Positions 1-10,016 of a stretch of DNA of 64,000 bases are shown here, piece by piece (within the stretch, counting starts at the first letter, position 1; the number at the start of each line of letters is the position of its first letter). The notes below the pieces were generated by a model, which was not told the origin of the DNA, ran no database searches, and saw nothing but the letters and a program-made list of their open reading frames with translations. Origin of the DNA: Sebastes aleutianus (Eukaryota; Chordata; Actinopteri; Perciformes; Sebastidae); contig CAKAKS010000060.1 in NCBI GenBank assembly GCA_916700875.1, forward strand, positions 28,738,189 through 28,802,188. The letters are read 5' to 3'. The translations under genes and the position numbers were made by a program.

Positions 1-62
1 ATAGTGCCTCCGTCTCCCCGGTGTGTGCGTAGCTAATAGCGCTATCTCCCCTGTAATTGCAG

Positions 63-131
63 CGGGTCAGACCCAAAGACAGCAGAAGCCTAGTGTCCCC
101 CCTCTCCTCTCCATCACCTTCCAGATTACAG
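63..131 (+). CDS. thsd7a: Possible THSD7A exon (linker, uncertain)
   Basis: A 69-nt segment sits between a good acceptor (pyrimidine-rich, ending TTGCAG) and a good donor (ACAG|GTAGGT). Only one frame both stays open and leaves one base to complete the first codon of the next exon (G|CC = Ala). That frame reads x-GQTQRQQKPSVPPLLSITF then QIT, and then joins ASRPVENKQC. It has no cysteine and lies where human THSD7A has a poorly conserved linker between TSRs. I cannot align it residue by residue with the human linker. The frame is also open upstream to about position 5. It could be a divergent linker exon, a frame-preserving cassette exon (69 = 3 x 23) or a chance pair of splice-like sites. 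Confidence 0.35.
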
Positions 132-237
132 GTAGGTGTTTTTAGTCACGCTGATAACGAAGCTCCAGCCTCTCCCTCTGCTTTATGCCTCCCACGTCTC
201 TCTTTTTCCCCCTTTCCCTTTTTCTCATTGTCAGTTT

Positions 238-930
238 CCTCTCCTCTCCTCTCCTCTCCTCTCCTCTCCTCTCCTCTGGTCTCCTCTCCTCTCCTCTCCT
301 CTCCTCTCCTCTCCTCCTCCTCCTCGCCTCCTTGTTTCTTCTCCTCTCCTCTCCTCTCCTCTCTTCTCCTCTCCTCTCCTCTCCTCTCTTTTCATCACCT
401 GTTCTCTCCTCTCCTCCTTGTTTCTTCTCCTCTCCTATGCTCTCCTTTCCTCTCCTTTCCTCTCCTCTCCTCTCCTCTCCTCTCCTCTTCTCCTCCTCGT
501 CACCTCCTTGTTTCTTCTCCTCTCCTCTCTTTTCCTCTCCTCACCTCCCCTGCTTGTTTCCTCTCATCTCCTCTATTCTGCTATCCTCTCCTCTCCTCCT
601 TGTTCCTTCTCATGTCGCCTCCTAACCTCTTTCCTTGTCTCTTCTCCTCGCTGCCATCCCTGTTTCTTCTCCTCCTCCTCTCCAGACCTATTTCCTTGTC
701 TCCTCTCCTTTCCACTTTTCGTGTTTCGTCTCCTTGCCTCTTTCATCCTTCACTCCTCATTTCCCTTCCCCTCTCCTTTCTTTCCTCTATCCTCTCCACG
801 CCTCTCTTCTCCTCTCTGCCCACTTTCCTCTCCTTGTTTCTTCTTCTCTCCTCATTTCTCCTCTTCTTCTATTCCTCTTTCTTAACCTCTCCTCCCCTCG
901 CCTCTCTTCTCATTCCCTCTCTCCTCTTAG
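238..930 (+). repeat. Pyrimidine tract, (TCTCC)n pentanucleotide array
   Basis: About 690 bp of almost pure pyrimidine on the + strand, built from CTCCT/TCTCC units with interspersed TTGTTTC and CTCCTCCTC variants. The first 400 bp are the most regular. It begins about 105 bp after the putative donor at 132. Long open frames here (Ser/Leu/Pro/Phe only) are composition artefacts. Homopurine-homopyrimidine mirror tracts of this kind can form triplex (H-) DNA. Confidence 0.95.
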
Positions 931-1963
931 CCATTCCTTTCCTCTGCTCGCCTTTTTTGAAAATGACACAAATGCACAGATGTACCACAAAGAAAAAAGA
1001 AAACATGTTATAGTAATAATTAAAATATTGATTTTAACAACACTTTGAAGCTTCTTCCCACCACTGTGATGCTTTAGGTTTATGATGACGTTAACTCTAC
1101 ACAACATTTCAACACGTTTCAACAAAGTTAACCCAGTAGCCCGGGCTGCTCCTCTTTATCCAGACTGCTCAGTAATATTGCCAAATCCAACAAAGTTATG
1201 TATTCTCCCATAAAAATCTGGGCAGAAGAGTTGAAGCTTTGTTCCCCCACAAACAGAATATGGATGTCGAGACGTGAGACGTTTTCCACCGCTGCAGACA
1301 GTAAGCCACACTCGCATGAGGGATTTCTTTCCTCCGTTGTCGGTTCAGCACAATAGAAAAATGAGCTCGCTGGAGAGCACACTGTAAAATAGACTAATAG
1401 AGAAGTATAGAGAAAAAATATTCTCTACTCTGTTGGTCCTCAATTTTGTATCCCCAAATGGATTGATGTTAAAAGATTGAAGTCAGTGTAGTTCCCCAAT
1501 AAGACGTGGATTAACATTGGCTCAGCAAACTCAGTATTTGACTTTCAGTGTATTTGTAGGAGGAATTAACCATTTTGCATTTCAAAAGCCCCACTTGCCT
1601 TCTTCCCCTGTACAGTTCTAAGGGAATTATGATTCCCTCTCTTGACTATGTGAGACTTTAAGCTCTTAGATGTCTTGTAGGAACAGTTGGAATACAGGAA
1701 ATAGTGTCTCAGGTTGAACATGTGAAGAGATTTTTTTTTTTGTAAAACACTAAATATCCACCATAAAAAAAAAACACATTTGAAATGTATCGCTCAATAC
1801 TTGAAAAAGGGAGATCAATCCAGCCTTATACTTTGAAGAGAAAAGTCTCGTATACGTAGAAATCTTCACCACTGATGTCTTAAGACCGAGCATCAGTTTA
1901 CACAAAAGATGGATTTCCTTTTCGTGAGGATAAAACTTTGTAATATCTCACACAAAAACCTAC

Positions 1964-3022
1964 GGAAGCCCTGAGAGGCAAGTGAGAAAAGAAAAAAAAG
2001 AAATCTGGTGATCTATATCTGATCTAAATTGCTTTCTCTCTTGTGTTTATGAGTTAAAAAGAACAGGTGAAAAAAAGGTTTTGCCAGGATAATCTTTCTA
2101 AATTACTTTTTTTCACCTGTGAAAACAGCTGAAAAAAATGGCACGTGATTTTAGTCATGTATATTGACCGTTAGACAGATGTCAACCGTTCAGGATTTTT
2201 CGGGCGGGCCTAAAACCATGGCTCGATGAAGCACGGGAGCCATCCTTAGCGTAACCCCTCCCCCAACACTATATAAAAACCAGAGCACATAGCATCAGTG
2301 GTTCTCCCCCTCAATCCCGAGCTACAACACTTACTTACCTCAGCTTACAGTTTGCTAGCAGTGGTGTACTGGCCATCTGGCGTACCGTGACAAATCCCAG
2401 TGGGCCGTCCTGTCACTCGAGGTGTGCATGAGAACGTGCTGCGTGCCTGTTCCAGGGCTGGGCTCATTGACCAATCACAGCCAAGTTAGTTAAACGTGTG
2501 CTTACATCATAGGCTCTAGACTCTACTGTTGGGGCTGTAAACCGGTGGATAAGTAGTTTTGAACGTCACAACCCCCGCGAAATGATTCATTATACTCAGA
2601 ATAATGAGATAGATTGGGTCCGATAACATTTGGAAAGTCTAGAAGAGTTGCACGATTGAATTATTTTATCCCCGTTCAAGTTAGCATATGGCTAAACCGG
2701 AAGTTAACAGTCTGCAAAAGTAGCGTCCAGCAGTGTGAGATGGCCAACGAGAAGAATCACCCTCGTTAGTGGACACGCCTCCCCAGCGTTTCGGAGCAGA
2801 GAATACTGATTATCTTTTCACGATTGGAAAACCTTATTTGATATACTTGGTGTTTTTAATCTTTCAAATTTGGCTCGTTGGTTAATAACACATTTTTCAG
2901 TGGTGTGACAAACTCAGAACACATTTTATTTTTGCTTTACCCAAATTTAAAGTCATAAACACTGGAGAAAAAAAAATGGATCACATGAATTTAGTTATTC
3001 TCACTTGCCTCTCAGGGCTTCC
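1964..3022. mobile_element. Non-autonomous DNA transposon with 25-bp perfect TIRs
   Basis: A 25-nt sequence at 1964-1988 (starting GGAAGCCCTGAGAGG) recurs as an exact reverse complement at 2998-3022 (ending CCTCTCAGGGCTTCC). The 1,059-bp segment between has no convincing coding frame. It contains a GC-richer core around 2160-2480. I found no clean target-site duplication and do not recognise the family. Confidence 0.6.
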
Positions 3023-3574
3023 ATAGATAGCACAACAGATGGTACCAAATCAGCACTTCACTACTCTCCAGTAGCATCAAATTAAAATGAAAGTCTACTT
3101 TCACGAACAGGTGTTGAAGCACTGCAGTATCATGAGTTGACTACAGAATATGAAACCACCACTAGACTCACTTTAGAGTAGCTGAAATTATATCATCCCT
3201 TACAATGAAAATAGGACTCAAAATATCTCCTGTATTTTTGATAATTTCATTCCAACATGTTTTCAGTGTAGGAGTTAAATTATTCCAGAGGGAGATATGA
3301 TAGATACAATACAGTGGGAGTTAAGCTTTTATGTATCAGCTCCCTTTAAGAAGAACGTTTCTAAATTTTTATGTTTTTATGCAGTTTAATACCAGTTATC
3401 CATTAGTACTGAATTTTAGAGGGGAATTTGATTCACATGCAGAGCTGCACGTGTTTGCTCTGAATGTGTGTGCAGGTGGGAAAAGGAAAAAGGTTTAAGA
3501 AGTGTCAGGCGGAGTGTGGAGCTCCAGGCAGGGGGTTGAACCTGTCTGCTGATTGAGCAGGACTCACTCTTATC

Positions 3575-4563
3575 ACCAAGGACGACCGGGAAGCACAGAG
3601 GTGGTGTCCTGGTGGTTTAAAGCAATTATAGGTTGAAATTTTTGGGAAATACGCTCATTCGCTTTCTTGACGAGAGTTAGACGAGAGAAGATTGATACAT
3701 TTTCATTTCTCTCCGCTAAATATGAAGCAGCAGCCAGTTAGCTTAGCTAAGCACAAAGACTGGAAGTAGGAGGAAACAGCTTGGCTCCGTCTAAAAGTCA
3801 AAATCCACCTACAAGCATTTTATATAACATGTTATATCTCGTTGATTTAATCCACACAAAAACTGAAGTGTTACGGGGCTTTTGTGCCAGACTACTTTAT
3901 TATTATTTAATATTATTTACCCCCTAATATCCTCTAGTATTTAAAATATTTTTTAGATTTTTGTACACATTAAACAAACAAGAGATAATGTTTTAATTGT
4001 TGAGCTTTAAAGGTGCTGGTAGGACACTTTTGTTACCTTCAGACAGAGCTGGACTGGCTGTTCCCCGCTGTTTCCAGTCTTAATGTTAAGCTAAACTAAC
4101 CGGCTATTTAATGTATCGATCTTCTCATTTAAAGGCCTTTGCACACCAGCATCATTTTTTTTCGTGCGATCAATTCACATGTCAATATATATTTTTTCCG
4201 TAATTTTTTCACACAGAACGCAAATATTATGTGGCGAAAAAACTGCGTACTTTATTTTCGGAACAAGGTTGATTTGTTTAGCTTTCGCACCGCGAATAAA
4301 GGCATCAACCAATCGAGTTGTGCCTATATGTTTATGAAACAACAACAACACAAATGCTCCGTAGTCCAAATGGCAAACTGGCCTTGACAAACCTTGACTA
4401 AGGCAGAGCAGATCCACTCCTTCCGTTCTTACCTTTCACAGTAAAAGCCCTAGACATATAATATTTGCAGGTGAGTATTTAGCATTTTCGTGCCGTTTAT
4501 TAGCTTTACACCACCAGGCAAACAGGACACCGCCTCCATTCTTCTAGGTCATCCTTGGTGATG
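3575..4563. mobile_element. Foldback repeat with a second inverted-repeat element inside
   Basis: The outer arms are 3576-3624 (TCACCAAGGACGACCGGG...GGTGGTGTCC) and 4503-4563 (GGACACCGCC...GTCATCCTTGGTGA), imperfect reverse complements. Inside, 3632-3800 (TTTTTGGGAAATACGC...AAGACTGGAAGTAGG) pairs with 4045-4135 (GCTGTTTCCAGTCTTAATG...GATCTTCTCATTTAAAGG). The inner family has another copy at 40103-40907. No coding capacity is visible. Confidence 0.55.
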
Positions 4564-5546
4564 AGAGTTTGTCAAGAAAGCAACATTTCCAATATTTACC
4601 AAATGTTGAATTATTCCCATAAGGCCTATACCACATCACATACCAGTGCCACTTTCTAGGATTTAGTCTGACCAAAGGTTCTAGTCAAAAGTCCCCTTTT
4701 TCCTTCTGTGTCTTCATATTTCCTTCAATCTCCACCTTCTAGTATCGAGTGAAGACTCAAAAAGAAACATAGCTGCACAGCTCTAGAAGATACAGTAGCA
4801 CTACTTTGAAATGACACTGACACAAACATACATATTTTATGTGCATGCATAAATGCATAAATTCTGCATCTTCAGAAACTCCACACTTCACATTTATTTA
4901 TCGTGGCACGGTTCAGCAGACATGTAGAAATGTATTCTGCACAGTTGTCACAGAGCTGTGCCTTGCATGGCGATAGCATTTCTCCTTTTCATTTTCGACG
5001 AAAGTTCCTCAGTGGGAGTTCAGACAGGCATGCATTCACCAGTTGCATCATAGAAAGGGTTTTCTAAATCATAGCACGACTAAGGAAAGAAGGTGCCAAA
5101 TTACACCTCATTGGAATAAACATGAGCCAAGACATTGTCACTGTTCTCTTACACCTTTAGTGTTGTATTGCATCCTGTCTCCGGTGAGAGTCGGTGGGCA
5201 AGGCTCCACAATGTTTTATGTTGCTTGCAAGGCGCTGCACGAGATAATCATTGCTAATTTATCATTCTGACATGCTAACAGGGAGGCGATAAACAAAACA
5301 AAGGGATAATAGTGTCTACTTCACAGGCATGTTTTTTTTTTTTTCTCACTGTGGTTCTCGTCTGCTCTCTATAGGGACTCCAATGCCAGGAATAAAAGTA
5401 AATAAGCATTTTTGTGTCCCTTGTTCCTTTTGATTGCAATGCTGGTAAAACTCCCTCACATAAAGGCAAACCAGAATAGGATCAAAGTAAAGCAGGTTCA
5501 TTTTATCTGCTGCTTATTTTGTGTTCCTTTTTGATCATCTGCACAG

Positions 5547-5702
5547 CCTCCCGCCCGGTGGAAAACAAGCAGTGCGAGGGTCCGATACCCAACAGGTCCC
5601 AGCTGTGCCAAATCCCCTGTCCCATCGACTGTGAGGTGTCGCCGTGGGGCGCCTGGGGGCCGTGCACCTTCGAGAACTGTGATGACCAGGCTGCAAAGAA
5701 AG
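5547..5702 (+). CDS. thsd7a: THSD7A exon: TSR end and next TSR start
   Basis: This exon reads (A)SRPVENKQCEGPIPNRSQLC..., then QIPCPIDCEVSPWGAWGPC and ENCDDQAAKK. It closes one TSR (C...C-IPC) and opens the next (DCEVSPWGAWGPC). The WxxWxxC core is the usual site of Trp C-mannosylation, and NRS is an N-glycosylation sequon. The acceptor is GCACAG|CC and the donor is AAAG|GTACGG. The exon enters with two bases of a split Ala codon and leaves with one base of Gly. The frame was chosen because it alone continues into exon 9475-9678 and matches the human TGPIPNTTQLCHIPCP region. Confidence 0.97.
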
Positions 5703-5741
5703 GTACGGAGACATGGTCCCAATAGATGACGTCATGGTTAT

Positions 5742-6892
5742 AAGGGCTGTCCTGAATACCGTTTTTTGGGCTTCGAAACTTTGGTGAGAAATATTCGAAG
5801 GTATTCGAAGCTTCGCAGCACGGCGCGGTGCAGCAGGCTGACATATTCTTCTGTCTTTCTGTCTCCATCTCCCCCGTTTCAATGCCTGGGACACTGGCGC
5901 CGCTGCCCCACTACTGTACACACACGCACCTCTACACACAACAAACAGTGATATCCATCTGAGAATAACTAATAATAATTTATGAATAATGAATTGTGGT
6001 ATTATTCCTTATTTAATGCGCTATTTTGGTATTTATACATAATGATTACACAACAATTACATACTTATTAGGACTGTCAATCGATTAAAATATTAATCAA
6101 GTTTAATCGCAAATTAATCCCACATTTTTTATCAGTTCAAAATGTACCTTAAAGGGAGATTTAAGTATTTAATACTCTCATCAACATGAGAGTGGACAAT
6201 TATGCTTCCTTTATCCAAATGTATGTATATATTTATTATTGGAAATCAATTAACAACACAAAACAATGACAGATATTGTCCAGAAACCCTCACAGGTACT
6301 GCATTTAGCATAAAAAATATGCTCAAATCATAACATGGCAAACTGCAGCCCAACAGGCAACAACAGCTGTCAGTGTGTCAGTGTGCTGACTTGACTATGA
6401 CTTGCCCCAAACTGCATGTGATTATCATAAAGTGGGCATGTCTGTAAAGGGGAGACTCGTGGGTACCCATAGAACCCAGTTTCATTCATATGTCTTGAGG
6501 TCAAAGGTCAAGGGACCCCTTTGAAAATCACCATGCTAGTTTTTCCTCGCCAAAATTTAGCACAAATTTGGAGTGATATTTAACCTCCTTCGTGACAAGC
6601 TAGTATGACCGGGTTGGTACCATTGGATTCCTTAGGTTTTATAGTTTCATATGATACCCGTATCTTCACTCTAGCTTTAAAAATGCCCGCTACAACCTCC
6701 GAACTATCGATTGTGTTAATGTGTTAAAGTAATAAATGGCGTTAAAACGATTTTGCGTTAACGCATTATTATCATTAACTTTGACAGCCTTAATAAAAAC
6801 AAAAACAAACAAAAAACGAAGCATTCAATACCGATTTGGAGGTCGATTACCATGGCAACGGTCAAAGCTTCGAAGCATTCGGGGCAGCCCTA
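5742..6892. mobile_element. hAT-like non-autonomous element, interrupted by a second element
   Basis: The ends are AAGGGCTGTCC (5742) and GGGGCAGCCCTA (6892), a short terminal inverted repeat. They are flanked by similar 8-mers, ATGGTTAT (5734-5741) and ATGGTTTA (6893-6900), consistent with the 8-bp target-site duplication of hAT transposons. The element's own sequence is 5742-6068 plus 6793-6892, about 430 bp. Its GAAGCTTCGAA-rich ends and the CTACTGTACACACACGCACC core recur at 34180-34464. Confidence 0.65.
6069..6792. mobile_element. GGGCTGTCAA-family element (copy 1), nested
   Basis: It begins TAGGACTGTCAATCGATTAA and ends GTTAACGCATTATTATCATT then AACTTTGACAGCC, a degenerate inverted repeat. 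It interrupts the element 5742-6892. Related copies lie at 18572-18879, 48281-48573 and 50383-51078. No coding capacity; probably a hAT-type MITE, judging from the duplications at the other copies. Confidence 0.65.
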
Positions 6893-7977
6893 ATGGTTTA
6901 TATGATTTATTTTGAACCTACCAATCTCATGCCAGTTGAAATATTTGATGTTTTTCCTGATAAACCCGCCGACCTATCCTTTCCCTCCACATTCATTTCC
7001 TTTTTTTTGGCTCACAAGTAAAGACAGTAAACACGTTATAAATAAACAAGTACATCATCAGTCATTCCCTCGTCCATCTGGCATTGAGATAAATACTGGC
7101 AGTTTTACTCTGTGATAAACAACAATGACCTCTTCTTTTCATTCCTTGCTCTTGTTTCCTTCCAGTAACTATAAAAATGTATTAGAATAAATGTGGAAAT
7201 AATATATAATAAAACATAAGTTCTTTAATTAATGTTATGTAGACTTTGCTGCAGTAACCAAAAAAAGGTTGTAAAATATTTTGTGGTTATTTTTTACAGT
7301 GTAGTAAATGCAGCCTTTGCTCCACCCAACACTTTATATATTTGCTGAAGAACTGTATAAACATTATTGGTAAATCAGAGAGCATTCGCGAACCTGCAGT
7401 CATTATGGTTTTACTACATAATATTACCAGTTTTTATACTAGCTATAACCTTTACTGTATAGCTTCAGAGAATAACACTGAATAGTTAATGATTGAATGT
7501 CTGTAGTAGTACTGGAGCAGGACATCTTGTTAAAAATACATAGGAAACATTGCTGTGGGTGGATGTGCAGCTACATTATTATTACTTTATCAGTATAAAA
7601 TGTACCTTTTTTGTATCAGTGTGTAAAATGTTCATGCAGACTTACACATACGTCTAATGCAATATATGTGAAAGAGCTATTAAATGATCGACGTCGTTGT
7701 GTTCACTCAAGCTTGTAAAAAATGTCAGTGTGACTTCCGCATGACTTGGTTCATTGGTCACATGTACATTATGGCTGTTCGTCTGTGACATTACTGGAAG
7801 TAAAAACCTCACTTCATACTAGAACAAGATGGGCAGGGTAAGATTTGTGGCAAGCCTTGAAGCTCGGTACATGTGGGGAAACCATCAAGGTTTTTCTCAC
7901 ATTCTCATTAGTATTAATGAGCTGTCTCAACAAGTCAGCCATCAAACCAAAGCAAGCTAATCATCAACATCCATCAT

Positions 7978-9358
7978 CAGCGGTGGAAGAAGTATTCCAA
8001 TTTTTTTTTTTTACCTAAGTAAAAATACTGTTACCCCAGTTTTAAAATACTCCATTACAAGTGAAAGTCCTGGATTAAAAACCCACTTAAAGGGAAAATT
8101 CGGCATCTTTTATGTGGATGTCCAATGGGTGTTGATGGTCAATGTAGTCAATTGAATCAATAAATTACTAAGTGCCTGTTGTGCTACATTGACCCAGAAA
8201 GCTGAGTTTGCAGCTGCAAAATCTGTCGTTCTTCCTGCATCCGGCACCATCATTTGACGTGACAGTGACGTAGTTGGATGCAAGGAAGAACTACAGGCTG
8301 CTTTTTCAGCATGGATATATCTAGGTAGCCAGGGGGCGCCGTGCTTTAGATGCTGCTCAAAAACGCAACTGAATCGTTCTCTTCGCTTTTACAGTGATCA
8401 ACCGCTTATAGTGATCAAAAAGCTTGGGAAGGAATCATTCCTATACAAATGCTGTTTAAGTAATTTACTTATAGTAATCAAGTAGTTAGCTTACAGTGTT
8501 CATTTTGGGCCTTTTCATACATGACATACATATGGAAAAACATTTTAACACTACGTTAGACCAACGTTTTGTTTTGTTTTTTATTTTACTCTCTTGATAC
8601 TTTGCCTTGTGGACCGTCTGCTCTCCGACTGGATATCTGAAACTGATGCTGCGTGCACATTGATATCATGATGGGAAAAGGAAAGTCATCTCTGAATGAA
8701 AAACAAATGCGAAAGGGGAATGTGGATTGATAATGCCTGGTTACGCAATGCCCTCAAAGTGAAACTATGCCGATCCTCAACCGGCTCTGCGGCACACACA
8801 TGCAGACCGGTGCCCGTCTCCCTCCATGCCGCTAACGCCCAATGTCAGCTGGGATTGGCTAGGGTTGTTTTTATTGTTTTTGTTTGATGACTGTGTGGTA
8901 TCGCTGACTATACAACAAATTGCCCCTAGGGGATAATAAAGTTTTCCTTAACCTTGAGCCCCCCCTGTTACCCTGAATAGGATAAGCGGTTACAAATGAT
9001 TGGTGGATGGATACAAATAAAATGTTTTTGAAACTGATACCAACCCTAGCATTAGTTTTAAAGTCTTTTTTTTTGTTTTTAAGATTTTTTTTTTGCTTCT
9101 TTATTTCACAGATGACAGTTTAGAGATGGGGGAGAGAGAGATATGCGTGTGACATGCGACGGGACGTTGCGGTTATATTTCTTGCGCTCTACCCAGGCGC
9201 ACATTAATTTTAAAAACGTAATCTCAAAAGTAACTAGCAGCTAAAGCTGTCAAATAAATGTAGTGGATTAAAAGTTCAATATTTGTCACTGATATGCAGA
9301 GGAGTAGAAGTATTAAGTACTTCTTGATAAATTACTAGTTACCTTCCACTTCCCACTG
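7978..9358. mobile_element. hAT-like element with 8-bp target duplication
   Basis: The ends are CAGCGGTGGAAGAAGTATTC and TTCCACTTCCCACTG. They are flanked by TCCATCAT (7970-7977) and TCTATCAT (9359-9366), a 7-of-8 match typical of a hAT 8-bp duplication. The terminal 100 bp at each side (AAGTAAAAATACTG...; ...AAGCTGTCAAATAAATGTAG) are of a type common in percomorph fish. The middle (about 8085-9190) looks like inserted foreign sequence including a LINE-like tail. A fragment of the family lies at 41004-41070. Confidence 0.65.
8905..8960 (+). repeat. Possible LINE 3'-tail remnant
   Basis: The string CCCCTAGGGGATAATAAAGT resembles the 3' end shared by many fish non-LTR retrotransposons (…GGGG-AT-TAATAAAGT…). 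No reverse-transcriptase sequence remains. It lies inside element 7978-9358. Confidence 0.4.
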
Positions 9359-9474
9359 TCTATCATTCACACGAGAGAAAGCGTTCTGTAAACATATTGT
9401 TGATGTAGATTTGATGTGATTCTAAATGTAGAAACAGTTTGTCACTTGTGATGACGGTCTTTATATTCTTTCAG

Positions 9475-9678
9475 GTTTCAAACTGAGAAAGCGTCAGATC
9501 ACCAACGTGCCAACGGGAGGGCCTGGAAACTGTCCGCACCTGGTGGAGGCGGTGCCGTGCGACGAGCCCAGTTGTTACGACTGGGAGCTGGTCGGCCTGA
9601 ATCAGTGTGCTCCTGACGAAGAGAAGCCGTGTGGCCCCGGCGCCCAGCTCCCACAGGTCCAGTGTGTCAACAGCAACG
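9475..9678 (+). CDS. thsd7a: THSD7A exon: TSR body and next TSR start
   Basis: This exon reads (G)FKLRKRQITNVPTGG..., NCPHLVEAVPCDEPSCYDW, ELVGLNQCAPDEEKPCGPG, AQLPQVQCVNSN(G). The first part completes the TSR opened at 5547-5702, with its RKR strand and C...PC...C end. Then CYDWELVGLNQC...CGPGAQLPQVQC begins the next repeat. Human THSD7A has the close match FKLRKRRITNEPTGG. The acceptor is TTCTTTCAG|GT and the donor is AACG|GTGAGA; the exon starts with two bases of Gly and leaves one base of Gly. One Trp in the second half (YDW) replaces a full WxxW core, as in the family. Confidence 0.97.
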
Positions 9679-9972
9679 GTGAGAAGAGTTCGAGAATCCA
9701 GTCTCATTATTCAAGTTGACATTATCGAGCAAGTTCCCACTTGCTGCTCGCTCATCCTTAAGAGTGCGTTGTGCTTTTGACCCACCTCCATTTGCAATAA
9801 GGAGTGCAGGCCTGACCTTGTGTGCAAAATCCCATATTTTTCGAGATCACCTCTCCACTGACCCTCTAACTTTCGCTGTACACTCTCTACGTGAGGAGAT
9901 TTCCATGAGTGGGCTCCATTCAACAACTTTGTTAGGAGTTCTCTCCAGACTCCTCTCCCTCCAGCCCTCCAG

Positions 9973-9977
<5 letters not shown>

Positions 9978-10013
<36 letters not shown>
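9978..10013 (+). repeat. (CT)n microsatellite
   Basis: An uninterrupted CT dinucleotide run of about 18 units, preceded by a short duplicated CCAGCCCTCC. Confidence 0.95.

Positions 10014-10016
<3 letters not shown>

Larger units (their letters stand above)
132..5546 (+). other. thsd7a: Intron upstream of exon 5547-5702
   Basis: No coding sequence seen. It holds the TCTCC tract (238-930), a 1.06-kb element with perfect terminal inverted repeats (1964-3022) and a nested pair of foldback elements (3575-4563). The parts 930-1960, 3023-3570 and 4565-5520 look like ordinary AT-rich intron. The acceptor is TCATCTGCACAG|CC. If 63-131 is not an exon, this intron simply begins before the window. Confidence 0.7.
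5703..9474 (+). other. thsd7a: Intron between exons 5547-5702 and 9475-9678
   Basis: No coding sequence seen. It contains the nested hAT-like pair at 5742-6892, starting only 40 bp after the donor, and a large hAT-like element at 7978-9358. The stretch 6900-7970 is AT-rich with no recognisable feature. The acceptor is TATATTCTTTCAG|GTTTC. Confidence 0.9.

Noticed and set aside
57..1048. Overlapping plus-strand open frames rich in Ser, Leu and Pro
   Set aside because: They lie in the TCTCC tract; pyrimidine-only sequence has no stop codons. Only 63-131 has splice-site support.
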